Positions 51,651 through 60,135 of a stretch of DNA of 64,000 nt are shown here, piece by piece. The notes below the pieces were generated by a model. The model was not told the origin of the DNA. It was given only the letters and a program-made list of their open reading frames with translations, and searched no databases. Position 1 is the stretch's first letter. Every line of letters starts with the position of its first letter. Both the position numbers and the translations under genes were made by a program. Origin of the DNA: Komagataella phaffii GS115 (lineage: Eukaryota; Ascomycota; Pichiomycetes; Pichiales; Pichiaceae). The DNA lies in assembly GCF_000027005.1 (NCBI RefSeq), contig NC_012966.1, forward strand, positions 310,001 to 374,000, in the 5' to 3' direction.

Positions 51651-52400
51651 ATGACAACAAAAGATTTGCTATACAAGAAATTTGTCCTTTTCGGTGACTC
51701 CATCACCCAGAGAACCTTTGACCAGTATATTCTAGGCGGGGACCCCTCCCGATTGGATTACTCGCTGGGTGCCCAACTAACATCAATTTACAATAGGAAG
51801 CTTCAAGTGTTGAACCGAGGATTTTCAGGCTATAACACCGAACATGCCCGCCATATTCTTCCTGAACTTTTAAGGATAGAGCACGATGAAAGTAACAGTA
51901 AGGTTGAACTGATGTGGATCTTCTTTGGTTCCAACGACGCTGTTGAAAAGGGTTTACAAAAGGTTGAGTTGGAAAGATATGAGCAGAACTTAAATTTCCT
52001 AACTCAATTGGCGTTGGATCGTGGAATCAAAGTTATTCTTATTACTCCAGGAGTAGTGGACGATTCTGTGCTTTCTCAGAGAGATCCTGAATGGAAAGAT
52101 GGTCATTTTCGAACTACAACAAGGAACAAGATGTACGCTGCAGCCGTGAAAAGGGTCGGCAAGCACTTTAATGTTCCCGTTCTGGATTTGCTTTCCGCAT
52201 TAGAAACACACGGAAACTTTGAACAATTGCTGGTAGATGGTTTACATTTCCTTGGAAAGGCTTACCAAATTCTATTCAGAGAGCTACTGAATCTCATTGA
52301 GACCGAGTACCCAGAACTTCATCCAGACAAATTACCGATGAAACTTCCTTATTGGAGAGACATCGATTCATCTGACATCGAAGGAAGTTTGAACGGCTGA
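51651..52400 (+). CDS. IAH1: Isoamyl acetate-hydrolysing GDSL esterase
   Basis: 249-residue SGNH/GDSL hydrolase that cleaves acetate esters such as isoamyl acetate. Block I is VLFGDSITQRTF, with nucleophile Ser17. The block II/III residues are GFSGYNTEHAR (Gly60 region) and FFGSNDA (Asn95). The catalytic Asp196 and His199 are in LLVDGLHFLGKAY. Length (yeast 238) and motif spacing fit Iah1 well. No signal peptide, so it is cytosolic. The ATG at 51651 immediately precedes the conserved N-terminus. No oddities in the coding region. Confidence 0.95.
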   Translation: MTTKDLLYKKFVLFGDSITQRTFDQYILGGDPSRLDYSLGAQLTSIYNRKLQVLNRGFSGYNTEHARHILPELLRIEHDESNSKVELMWIFFGSNDAVEKGLQKVELERYEQNLNFLTQLALDRGIKVILITPGVVDDSVLSQRDPEWKDGHFRTTTRNKMYAAAVKRVGKHFNVPVLDLLSALETHGNFEQLLVDGLHFLGKAYQILFRELLNLIETEYPELHPDKLPMKLPYWRDIDSSDIEGSLNG

Positions 52401-52729
52401 GTCGTAAAATCTCGGGCACTATTTTTAACTTTCCAGATGAGCCGAGTTATTACGATTTTCTTTATGCTCAATCTTCCATTTTAGTTAATTTAGACGAAAT
52501 CAAATACACTCTAAAACAACACTCATTTCATCTTTCAGTCCACCCAAAATCTACCGTCTGTCTAGGCTACGATCCTCCACTTTTTTGCCATTCCCCGGTA
52601 AGTTATCTATCCGTTCCTGAATCAGGTGCATCTCGCGAACCACAACTCCGGAAGAATTGAAATTTCTTAAGTATAAGGAATCTGCCTGGTCACCTCACAT
52701 TCTTAGTACCCAATGTCACTGTTACCAAA
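52401..52729 (+). promoter_or_regulatory. ECM3-like gene leader with start-overlapping upstream ORF
   Basis: 329 bases between IAH1 and the next start. An upstream ATG at 52713 opens a seven-codon frame (MSLLPKC) that terminates at 52734-52736. It therefore overlaps the main ATG at 52730 in a different frame. Scanning ribosomes that use it would finish past the main start, so it could reduce translation. No other feature seen. Confidence 0.55.
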
Positions 52730-54325
52730 ATGTTGAAGCTGGGTTCTGTAATATACTCAGCTGTGAAGCCAATCTTCAAGATATACATGATCATGGGGTG
52801 CGGGTTTTACTTCGCCCGCAAGAACGTACTATCAGTGGATACTGGTAAGAATATTTCTGATATGATTATAACTCTAATCTTGCCCTGTCTTGCGTTCAGC
52901 AAGATCGTCAACAATATTGACAACTCAGACATCAAGGAAATTGGTATTATAGTACTAGCAAGTGTTGTGTTGTACGGCTTTGGATATTTGGGTTCCTTTT
53001 TTGTCTCGTTGTTGCCATTTTTCCCCAAAGGCCGATGTGAAGGAACATGCCTTTCTGTAGGAGGATTCCCCAATATTAGTGACCTTCCAATCGCTTATAT
53101 TCAGACACTTTCTTCGGGATTGGTATTTTCCGAAGCGGAAGGAGAAAAAGGGGTTGCATACATTTGCATTTTTCTTGCTGTCCAACTGATATGCCAGTTT
53201 AACTTAGGAGGCTATCGGTTGATTCAACGAGACTTCAAAAATTTCACTCCTACAGATACAGCCTCTTTATCTGGAACTGAAGGCGATCATAAGTTTGAGG
53301 AAGTTAAAAGCATCACTCCCTCCAAGACTCAGACCCGAAATAGCGTATCACTACCACCCACGCTTAGGCCAATGCCAACTATTCAAGATGAGCAGTCAAT
53401 TGATTCCCAAATTGATCCCAGCGTGACAAGCAATAGTGATGAACTATCCAGCACGTCAGCTTATGCAGAACCACAGAATCCAGCTCCCCTGGTTCGTGAG
53501 AACACAAGTGATATTCATCGCAGAGGCTCAATCATCTCCAGAAGTAACAGGTCTCAAACCTCGTTGGTATCTAACTTGGAGCTTCGATCCATGCCCTCAC
53601 AGAATTTAAGAGATTTGGTCAAATACTATTCGCATGCAGAAGAGGATGCGACTGGACCCATGGAGAGGCCACCTGTTGATGCAGAGTCAAACCAGCCAGC
53701 TAGTAAATCTACATGGCATCAGTTCCTTCATGGGTTCAAGAAATTCCTATTTGAGCTTATAGATAACTGTCGTAGGCCTGCTTCCATTGGAATCATCGCT
53801 GCCATTATCATCTCTATGATTCCCTGGGTTAGAGCATTATTCGTTCTGAATGACCAGGCTTTCGTGGATAACGCTCCTGATCAGCTCCCACCATTATCAT
53901 TTGTAATGGATTTTGTTAATTACATTGCAGATGCTTGCGTTCCTCTTGGTTTACTAATGTTGGGTGCGACAATAGCACGTTTGCAGTTTAATGGTTTACC
54001 CAAAGGCCTCTGGAAAGTTCCATTGCTGCTGACTATTCTCAGACTTATAATATTGCCTATATTAGGTGTGCTGGTACTAACCAAATGGCAACACAACGGA
54101 TGGTTTGATGACAACAAAATTCTTGAATTTGTTTGTGCAATCAATTTTGGGTTGCCTCCGGCAACATCACTAATTTACCTCTGTGCATTTTATACTCCTC
54201 CAGGCTATCCGCATACGATACAAGTGGACATTTTAGCATTGTGTTACATATTCCATTATTCTGCTATAGTGATCAGTTTACCATTTTTGACTACTTATGT
54301 TCTCAAAGTATCCTTGAAGCTTTAA
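52730..54325 (+). CDS. ECM3: Auxin-efflux-carrier-family membrane protein (Ecm3-like)
   Basis: 531-residue member of the AEC/PIN-like fold transporters. The hydrophobic N-half (about 5-165) contains KPIFKIYMIMGCGFYFARKN, ILPCLAFSKIVNNID and GGFPNISDLPIAYIQTL. A hydrophilic Ser-rich loop follows (170-330). The C-half (about 335-530) has SIGIIAAIIISMIPWVRALF and GLLMLGATIARLQF, and ends ISLPFLTTYVLKVSLKL. All of these match the S. cerevisiae Ecm3/YNL095C group. Those proteins are ER- or cell-wall-linked, with transport substrate not settled. The stop codon overlaps the stop codon of DUS3 on the other strand. Confidence 0.9.
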   Translation: MLKLGSVIYSAVKPIFKIYMIMGCGFYFARKNVLSVDTGKNISDMIITLILPCLAFSKIVNNIDNSDIKEIGIIVLASVVLYGFGYLGSFFVSLLPFFPKGRCEGTCLSVGGFPNISDLPIAYIQTLSSGLVFSEAEGEKGVAYICIFLAVQLICQFNLGGYRLIQRDFKNFTPTDTASLSGTEGDHKFEEVKSITPSKTQTRNSVSLPPTLRPMPTIQDEQSIDSQIDPSVTSNSDELSSTSAYAEPQNPAPLVRENTSDIHRRGSIISRSNRSQTSLVSNLELRSMPSQNLRDLVKYYSHAEEDATGPMERPPVDAESNQPASKSTWHQFLHGFKKFLFELIDNCRRPASIGIIAAIIISMIPWVRALFVLNDQAFVDNAPDQLPPLSFVMDFVNYIADACVPLGLLMLGATIARLQFNGLPKGLWKVPLLLTILRLIILPILGVLVLTKWQHNGWFDDNKILEFVCAINFGLPPATSLIYLCAFYTPPGYPHTIQVDILALCYIFHYSAIVISLPFLTTYVLKVSLKL

Positions 54326-56178
54326 CTCTTATAGGAGTTACTGCGATGTTTAGGAGTGAAGCTGAATCCCTCAGTAGTAGGTCCCAAAAACATTTCTGTG
54401 ATTTTAATCCAATCACGATAATCTGGGGATCCCAACAGGGTCTCCAACTCATTTCGACCTTTCCAAGTCGGAGGTCTTTGATTCAATTTGGGAGGTAATC
54501 TCTCCATAATTCCCACAGGAACATATCTGTGAGTAAAAGACATGAACTCACACATGAATCTTCGAGCGGTATTTACACCATAATCATCTGATCCCCAATG
54601 TTGGAGTGCAAATTTAGAATATTGCTCCAACAATGCCAATCTTTCGGTAGCAGACTTATCGATATATTGTTCAGAATTGATCTCTTCGAAAATCCATGGT
54701 TTTATTAGAGCACCACGAGCAACCATGACACTGTCGATGTTTGGATCGCTCACGGCTTTATGCCAGTCTTCATGAGTGAAACAATCACCATTTCCCACAA
54801 AATATATAGGGTCTCTATCTGATTGCTCTTTATCATCTAGTTGATTGTGATTGTAGTCCCTGACAACTTGACCGACTTTACTTATGTAACTCCAGTCGGC
54901 TTCTTTGGTGTATCTTTGTTGTCTAGTTCTTCCGTGTAAAGTAACACATCCAATATCTCCTTCTTCGCATACCCTTTTGACCAAGTTTTCGGCCAATGGG
55001 TGGTTGTCTCTGGTTCCAATACGCAACTTGAAGGTGACCGGAATTTCACCACTACAATAGTTCATTCCCTTAAGCACTCTCAATAATTTGGGTGGTTGCT
55101 CCATGAGAGCAGACCCTTGTCCCTGTCTATAAAGTAAGTCAATTGGGCACCCACAATTCAAGTTGATCTCTGATACCTGTGGCGTAAGTTTGGCAATTGC
55201 CTCTGCGGCCTTCGCACCGGTCCAATGTTTTGAAGTTGCAATTTGAACACCAAACCCTGGATACTCTGATGAATGAGCCTTCGGAAGAGCCCATTCTGAA
55301 TTAGTTCCTTGAATAAGAGGTAGGGATAAAGCCATCTCTGAGTATGTTATATCCGCTCCCAAAGTCTTCATCAAACGACGGTATGGCAAGTTACCAACAG
55401 TGGTCAATGGAGACACAATTTTGGCATTCTTTACGTTTAGCTTCTTCTTCTCTGAAACCTTGAACGGAGGCTCTACATAGTTGTTTGCATTTTCTTTTTG
55501 CAGTTCCTGTTTTGTCTTGTCATGGACTTGAACTTTGGAGTCTAGAAAAAGGATCATTTTATCGGCAGTATCAAACTGAAACTTCTTCCGAGAAAGGTCC
55601 GTTTTGGCGTTTTGAGAAATGTGATTGACCTCATAGTCTACCTTGGAAACTTTATCACACAAAATTTCATCTTTGATAAGCTTTCCCGACTTGTAATGAG
55701 AAGATAACCACCGGCATTTCAATCCATTGGGACAGTATCCAATGGCAGCAAACACGGGACAAACACCTTGCACGTCTTGTGGTTTCGAATTCAAATACTC
55801 CTCTATATTATGGGTAAATCTACAAGCGTCTGCACCGAAACGACATTCTTTTGGTGTTTCAGGGTCAACCAATGAAGGACAGAGTTTCACAGCTTCTTTT
55901 GTCTGTTTCAAATCTCTATCCTTATTTTGGCCTCGCTTCTTCTTTGATTTCTTGGCTTGGGGCTTCTCTGAACCGTTTAATCGGTCCAGTGAGCTTTCTT
56001 CGTCGGCATATACTACCTGCTTATCGGTGGAAACTAGAAATTCTTTCTTGATCGGTGTAACACCTTTGGCGAAATGGTCATGATCATGTACTGGCTTCGA
56101 GTCATTGGAGGGCTGTTCGATGTGAACCTTCTTTGTAGTGTCTTGCAGAGATTCCTCGGCCGTTCTTTTATCTGACAT
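54322..56178 (-). CDS. DUS3: tRNA dihydrouridine synthase 3
   Basis: 618-residue flavoenzyme that reduces uridine 47 in the variable loop of tRNAs (family knowledge). The N-terminal region is basic and Lys-rich. Two CCCH-type zinc fingers follow: one with CRFGADACRFTH and one with CPVFAAIGYCPNGLKCRWLSSH. The FMN-binding TIM-barrel starts near residue 250. INLNCGCPIDL contains the catalytic Cys, VTFKLRIGTRD is a strand, and CVTLHGRTRQQRY and FVGNGDC complete the flavin site. The C-terminal helical domain follows (about 500-618). Complete. Divergent from DUS4, with 226 bases between start codons; convergent with and overlapping ECM3 at the stop codons. Confidence 0.96.
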   Translation of the reverse strand: MSDKRTAEESLQDTTKKVHIEQPSNDSKPVHDHDHFAKGVTPIKKEFLVSTDKQVVYADEESSLDRLNGSEKPQAKKSKKKRGQNKDRDLKQTKEAVKLCPSLVDPETPKECRFGADACRFTHNIEEYLNSKPQDVQGVCPVFAAIGYCPNGLKCRWLSSHYKSGKLIKDEILCDKVSKVDYEVNHISQNAKTDLSRKKFQFDTADKMILFLDSKVQVHDKTKQELQKENANNYVEPPFKVSEKKKLNVKNAKIVSPLTTVGNLPYRRLMKTLGADITYSEMALSLPLIQGTNSEWALPKAHSSEYPGFGVQIATSKHWTGAKAAEAIAKLTPQVSEINLNCGCPIDLLYRQGQGSALMEQPPKLLRVLKGMNYCSGEIPVTFKLRIGTRDNHPLAENLVKRVCEEGDIGCVTLHGRTRQQRYTKEADWSYISKVGQVVRDYNHNQLDDKEQSDRDPIYFVGNGDCFTHEDWHKAVSDPNIDSVMVARGALIKPWIFEEINSEQYIDKSATERLALLEQYSKFALQHWGSDDYGVNTARRFMCEFMSFTHRYVPVGIMERLPPKLNQRPPTWKGRNELETLLGSPDYRDWIKITEMFLGPTTEGFSFTPKHRSNSYKS

Positions 56179-56404
56179 TGTGTGTTCGAAAGATCAAGTC
56201 CAGCCTCCTCAAATCTATGGAGAAGTTATTCTTTTTTTTTATCAAACAGCATTAGAAAACTTTTCATAGAGAAGAATATGCACGATTGAACAGATAAGCG
56301 GCTGACGGTTGCTGTACTAACATCCATTAGAGCGCCGCGCGGCTCAAAATTTTTTTTCTTTCTCAAAGCTAATTCATCAGCTTACAGCTTCAAAGTTCAC
56401 ACCT
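56179..56404. promoter_or_regulatory. Shared DUS3/DUS4 promoter
   Basis: 226 bases between two divergent tRNA dihydrouridine synthase starts. There is a poly-T run near 56232 and a T-rich run near 56350; a GAGCGCCGCGCGGCTC palindrome-like GC block is at about 56330-56345. Sharing of regulatory DNA is expected from the distance. Confidence 0.55.
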
Positions 56405-57463
56405 ATGAATAAGGAGCCAGACGACATGAACAATGTCGTGGAGTCCATAAGGATGCTGAGTATACGGCCCAAGAGCAAGCAACCCATAGAAATCATCAGG
56501 AATAGTACCAAACCTGTCACGATTGCCGGTCCCATGGTCAGATATTCAAAGCTTCCCTTTAGAGAACTTGTCAGGTTTTATAATGTTGACCTGGTGTACA
56601 CCCCAATGATTCTAGCCCGAGAATTTGTTCGAAATAAGGTTGCACGTTACAGTGATTTCACAACCAACATTAGGGATACTCCAACGATAGTACAGATTGG
56701 GTGCAACAACAGCGTGGATTTACTGAGAATGGTTGATATGATTCATTCATACGTGGATGGGATAAGTTTAAACTGCGGGTGTCCGATAAAAGAGCAAGTA
56801 AGAGAAGGAATTGGGGCTGCACTGATGACAGAACCGGAAAAAGTCAGTCAAATGGTCAGGGTGGTCAAGGAAAAGTATGGGGATTCCGTTTGCATCGAAA
56901 CTAAGATTCGAATACACAACGATATTCAAGAGACAATACGGTTTGTTAAGCAAGTCCAAGACGCTGGAGTAGACTACATAACGGTGCATGGAAGAACTAA
57001 AACTACAAGGTCTTCTAAGCCGGTGGATTTGGAGAGTATAAGAATAATTAAAGAGGTAGCAAGAGTCCCTGTCATTGCCAATGGTGACTGCGTTGACGTG
57101 AAATCGTTTGAGCACATCTTAGATGTAACCAAATGTGACGGAGTAATGTCTGTCCGCGGCTTACTAGAAAATCCCTCTTTGTTTTCAGGATACAACAAGA
57201 CAACTTGGGGTTGCGTGGAGAGATTTTTCAGTCTCAGTATGCATTATGGCTTGCCATTTCGGATTATTCAACATCATCTCAGTTGCATGACTTCACAGAT
57301 ATTTACAAAGAAAGAGCACCTACAATTGAACCAGTGCAATAATATGATCGAGTTGTTGGATTTCTTTGATAGAGATTTTGAACTAAAGAGAATGGGTGAA
57401 AACGGATTTGGAGAGGACGTTGAGGTCAGGCGGAGAAACCCTGAAGGGATTGTTGGAACCTAG
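56405..57463 (+). CDS. DUS4: tRNA dihydrouridine synthase 4
   Basis: 352-residue FMN enzyme that makes dihydrouridine at positions 20a and 20b in tRNA. The barrel starts with TIAGPMVRYSKLPFRELVR. DLVYTPMILAREFVRN follows, then LNCGCPIKEQVREGIGAALM with the catalytic Cys, VDYITVHGRTKTTRS and VPVIANGDC. The Dus helical tail follows (about 250-340). It has no zinc fingers, as in other Dus4 proteins. The start ATG at 56405 precedes the conserved N-terminus; a second Met at residue 8 is possible. It sits beside DUS3 and converges with RPL31, as DUS4 does with RPL31B in S. cerevisiae. Confidence 0.95.
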   Translation: MNKEPDDMNNVVESIRMLSIRPKSKQPIEIIRNSTKPVTIAGPMVRYSKLPFRELVRFYNVDLVYTPMILAREFVRNKVARYSDFTTNIRDTPTIVQIGCNNSVDLLRMVDMIHSYVDGISLNCGCPIKEQVREGIGAALMTEPEKVSQMVRVVKEKYGDSVCIETKIRIHNDIQETIRFVKQVQDAGVDYITVHGRTKTTRSSKPVDLESIRIIKEVARVPVIANGDCVDVKSFEHILDVTKCDGVMSVRGLLENPSLFSGYNKTTWGCVERFFSLSMHYGLPFRIIQHHLSCMTSQIFTKKEHLQLNQCNNMIELLDFFDRDFELKRMGENGFGEDVEVRRRNPEGIVGT

Positions 57464-58090
57464 CAAGTCAATCGAGCAAAGCACAAAAAAAAATTTGGTA
57501 AGAAAACTTCCTCACCTTAATTTCTACGGCAGACAAACCTTAACCAATGGGTGTACAAGTATAGATATACTGTGTACCTTTGGAAGTTGAATACTATGAT
57601 GATGATCTATATTATAAACCGAGTGTGAGCAGCGTCAAGTCTGACCGTTATGGTAAGGCTGTTGTGATGATTGGTTTTTCTGTCATAGTTACACTGAGTA
57701 TTCGTTTTTCAGAATTGGATAAGGATTAGTTGCAGTGATATTTTAGATTGGTGATAATGAAATGGTTGATGACAATGCTTATGATCTTGAATTAAGTGTA
57801 GTAACGATAACGAATTTGGGTTTCAAATCTCTGGACACTACATACTAGTAGACTTGCTCAATTCAATGAATTGAACGATACGCAGCCATACACACTTGCT
57901 GCTTAGCAGTGTGTGACCGTAACAACGACTACGTGCAACCTCAGCTCTGCTACACGTAACCGTCATCTTCATCCCCTCCAACCTGGCAAGAATTCTACAA
58001 AATCACGCCCTTCCAAGAATTCAATTAGACCAAAAGTTCCCTACATTGTTTCACATCTAGAAAAATTACTTTGCGTACATAACACCATAT
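57464..58090. other. DUS4-RPL31 convergent intergenic region
   Basis: 627 bases between convergent genes. Besides the snoRNA (separate entry) it holds AT-rich DNA and a second TGATGA near 57758 without a partner. No protein-coding frame with ATG start and protein-like content was seen. Confidence 0.5.
57589..57703 (+). ncRNA. SNR63: Box C/D snoRNA, snR63-type (25S rRNA helix 69 guide)
   Basis: A complete box C/D architecture lies in the DUS4-RPL31 intergenic region. Box C is ATGATGA at 57596-57602 (a second overlapping register starts at 57599). Box D' CTGA is at 57641-57644, box C' GTGATGA at 57664-57670 and box D CTGA at 57694-57697. The ends form a perfect six-base terminal stem, GAATAC (57589-57594) with GTATTC (57698-57703). 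The 11 bases at 57682-57692 (GTCATAGTTAC) are complementary to GUAACUAUGAC of 25S helix 69. The fifth base before box D pairs with the second A of GUAAC, which I recall as A2256 in S. cerevisiae, the snR63 target. The D' guide has no target I recognise. The S. cerevisiae snR63 RNA is longer, so the 5' end may be further upstream. Confidence 0.8.
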
Positions 58091-58444
58091 TTACTCTTCG
58101 TCGTCCTCCTCAATTACAACAGTCTCCAAACCCTTGACGGTTGGGACGTTGACGGGCTCGACGTAAGAGAACAACTTGTACTTGGCATCCTCATCTTCAT
58201 TTCTCTTTCTGGAAATTCTGAGTCTCATTCTGAAAGGAACTCCCTTGATACCTCTCTTCCACACAGCCATGTTCAGCTTAGGATCCAGTCTGACGTCTTC
58301 AGTTCCCATGTGTAGTTTGGCAAATTTCTTGATCTCCTTGACGGCCTTTGGAGCACGCTTCTTGAACTGAACACCAAACAATCTCTTGTGGAGGTTAATG
58401 GTGTACTCACGGGTCACCACGTCGTTTAAACCTGCGGAAGCCAT
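58091..58444 (-). CDS. RPL31: 60S ribosomal protein L31 (eL31)
   Basis: 117-residue large-subunit protein. [60 protein letters not shown] and [15 protein letters not shown] are all present, and the C-terminus is acidic (VVIEEDDEE). S. cerevisiae has two copies, RPL31A and RPL31B, each with an intron early in the gene; here the frame is continuous without one. An intron in the 5' leader is not excluded. The start ATG at 58444 is certain. The promoter carries sites typical of yeast ribosomal protein genes (separate entry). Confidence 0.98.
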   Translation of the reverse strand: MASAGLNDVVTREYTINLHKRLFGVQFKKRAPKAVKEIKKFAKLHMGTEDVRLDPKLNMAVWKRGIKGVPFRMRLRISRKRNEDEDAKYKLFSYVEPVNVPTVKGLETVVIEEDDEE

Positions 58445-58757
58445 TTTTGATGTAGTTGTCTGTGTATCTTAAGAACAGAAAATGTAAGGTAACGGAAGGT
58501 TTAGACTTTTTTTCACTATTTCCTTGGTGTATGGGTGACTAGTCGGTAGTGTTTCGCGGATTGCATACTTTTCACTGGTAGGATCCTTTTATGTGACTGG
58601 GGAAATGTGTCCCCCAAAAACATGCACGTGATTTATATTAGGGGTTACAACACAGCTGTTTTGAACAATGCTTACGTCATCAGTCTACAAGGTCTGCCCC
58701 CATCGTGTCTTCTATGCCCAGGCAAGATAGCAAGCGACATCACCTCCTACAAGTTGC
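58445..58757. promoter_or_regulatory. Divergent RPL31/RXT3 promoter with Cbf1-, Tbf1- and Rap1-like sites
   Basis: 313 bases shared by RPL31 and RXT3. CACGTGAT at 58625-58632 fits the Cbf1 consensus. TTAGGG at 58638-58643, six bases later, fits the Tbf1 core. CACCCATACA, read on the minus strand at 58528-58537, fits the Rap1 core. A T-rich run lies at about 58507-58513. The first two are the ancestral fungal ribosomal-protein pair, the third is the S. cerevisiae-type factor. Occupancy is inferred. Confidence 0.6.
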
Positions 58758-59762
58758 ATGTCAAACATAGAACTACCGCCCATTTCCTTCATCAATGATA
58801 GTTTGCCTCAAAACAAGGTTGACACAAAGACAAACATATTGCCTCATCCCGCTGTTCTAGGGATCGATCGTCGCAAACAAAGCTTGTCTGAATCAGGCAG
58901 CCTTGCACCAATAATAGACATCTTGGATCGTAACAATAGCCCTGCATCCAGCAGCAAGGATACGCAGATACAAATATCAAAGGAGAGAAAGGTTCTGGAA
59001 TTTGGAAACGACGTGGATGTGGACAATTCATCCATATTTCGTGATATTCAAGAACTTGGCTTTCCCAGAAAGCATCTCGGTTTCGTAGTGTACAATCAGC
59101 TGCCAACTGTCAATAATGTAACCCATCAACTATCAATCCCATACTATCCGAATGTTGCAGAGGACAATAACAAGGTATATCCACTTTTACCACCCAATTT
59201 GACTGACTATATCAACTGTACCATAGATGTGAGAATACCTTATTTTCAAACCGTAAACAATCAAAACGTTAAAATCAGACAGTTGTGGGGAACTGATCTA
59301 TACACTGACGATAGTGATGTAGTTGCCATGTGTTATCATGATGGGATTCTACTGGGCAAAGCTCCTTTCGATACAAAGATTATTGATCAACATGTCGTAG
59401 AAATGAAAGAAAGGTATAATTTAGAATTACACGATAAGAGCAGTGAATATATCGTGAAGACACCTGGAAATCAAAAAAATCCCAAGTCGATCATCAAGAT
59501 AGCAGATGGGGATGCCACAGACCTTATCGTGACTCTGTTAATATTGCCAACATTAACGCATTATCAAGGTGCGTTTCAAAACAACTACAACTCCCGCACC
59601 TTCAATAATAGTCACAATGGGGCGACCATATCCATCTATGAAGTGAAATATGTTCCATTAAATTCCATTTACAAAGACCTACGGTCAAAGCTCCCAGAAG
59701 AACTAGATGTTGCGCAAGTCGTTAATGAAGTGGATTTCTTCTCTCAGAGTGTCAAGGTTTGA
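58758..59762 (+). CDS. RXT3: Rxt3-type subunit of the Rpd3L histone deacetylase complex
   Basis: 334-residue protein with the Rxt3 domain in the C-terminal two-thirds (about 120-334). It begins with NCTIDVRIPYFQTVNNQNVK, followed by RQLWGTDLYTDDSDVVAMCYHDG, the family signature, then VTLLILPTLTHYQG and SIYEVKYVP. Rxt3 is a component of the large Rpd3 deacetylase complex. The N-terminal 100 residues are variable, with PRKHLGFVVYNQ just before the domain. The start ATG at 58758 overlaps no other frame. In S. cerevisiae RXT3 is divergent from RPL31A, as here. Confidence 0.93.
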   Translation: MSNIELPPISFINDSLPQNKVDTKTNILPHPAVLGIDRRKQSLSESGSLAPIIDILDRNNSPASSSKDTQIQISKERKVLEFGNDVDVDNSSIFRDIQELGFPRKHLGFVVYNQLPTVNNVTHQLSIPYYPNVAEDNNKVYPLLPPNLTDYINCTIDVRIPYFQTVNNQNVKIRQLWGTDLYTDDSDVVAMCYHDGILLGKAPFDTKIIDQHVVEMKERYNLELHDKSSEYIVKTPGNQKNPKSIIKIADGDATDLIVTLLILPTLTHYQGAFQNNYNSRTFNNSHNGATISIYEVKYVPLNSIYKDLRSKLPEELDVAQVVNEVDFFSQSVKV

Positions 59763-60135
59763 TAAGGAGCATTTAATCTTGGATGTCAGATAGCATATAG
59801 AATGAATTTTTTTAGTCCATCATTGATTTTCTTTTGATTGGGCAAGTATTGCTATCCCTTTTTGAGTTAATATTCATGCGTAATGAGCATTTAACCTCCC
59901 TTGACGCATCTATGAACCAGAAATGTTAATCAGTAATAGCTCATTCCTGAAAACCACTTATTTTAAGGGTCTATCTCACTTATTCTCCATTAGGAAGTCC
60001 ACCCTAATTTGCTCGTTTTTTTTCGTTTGGGAGATATTGCTCGTATTATCGAATGAGCAAATATATAGGCTGATGGTATTTAAATACCTGAATTGTCCTC
60101 TAAGCATTGGCACTCAAGTTCAATAGACACATAAA
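59763..60135 (+). promoter_or_regulatory. CTR1 promoter with Mac1-type copper elements
   Basis: 373 bases. TTTGCTCG (60008-60015), and TGAGCAAA (60054-60061, reverse of TTTGCTCA), match the copper-responsive element TTTGC-TC bound by Mac1. A third, ATTGCTCG at 60036-60043, has one mismatch. Paired, inverted copies 46 bases apart are the arrangement used by yeast copper-uptake genes. The start codon follows 75 bases after the last site. Confidence 0.7.

Noticed and set aside
57755..57770. Second TGATGA downstream of the snoRNA
   Set aside because: No following D box in range; likely chance.
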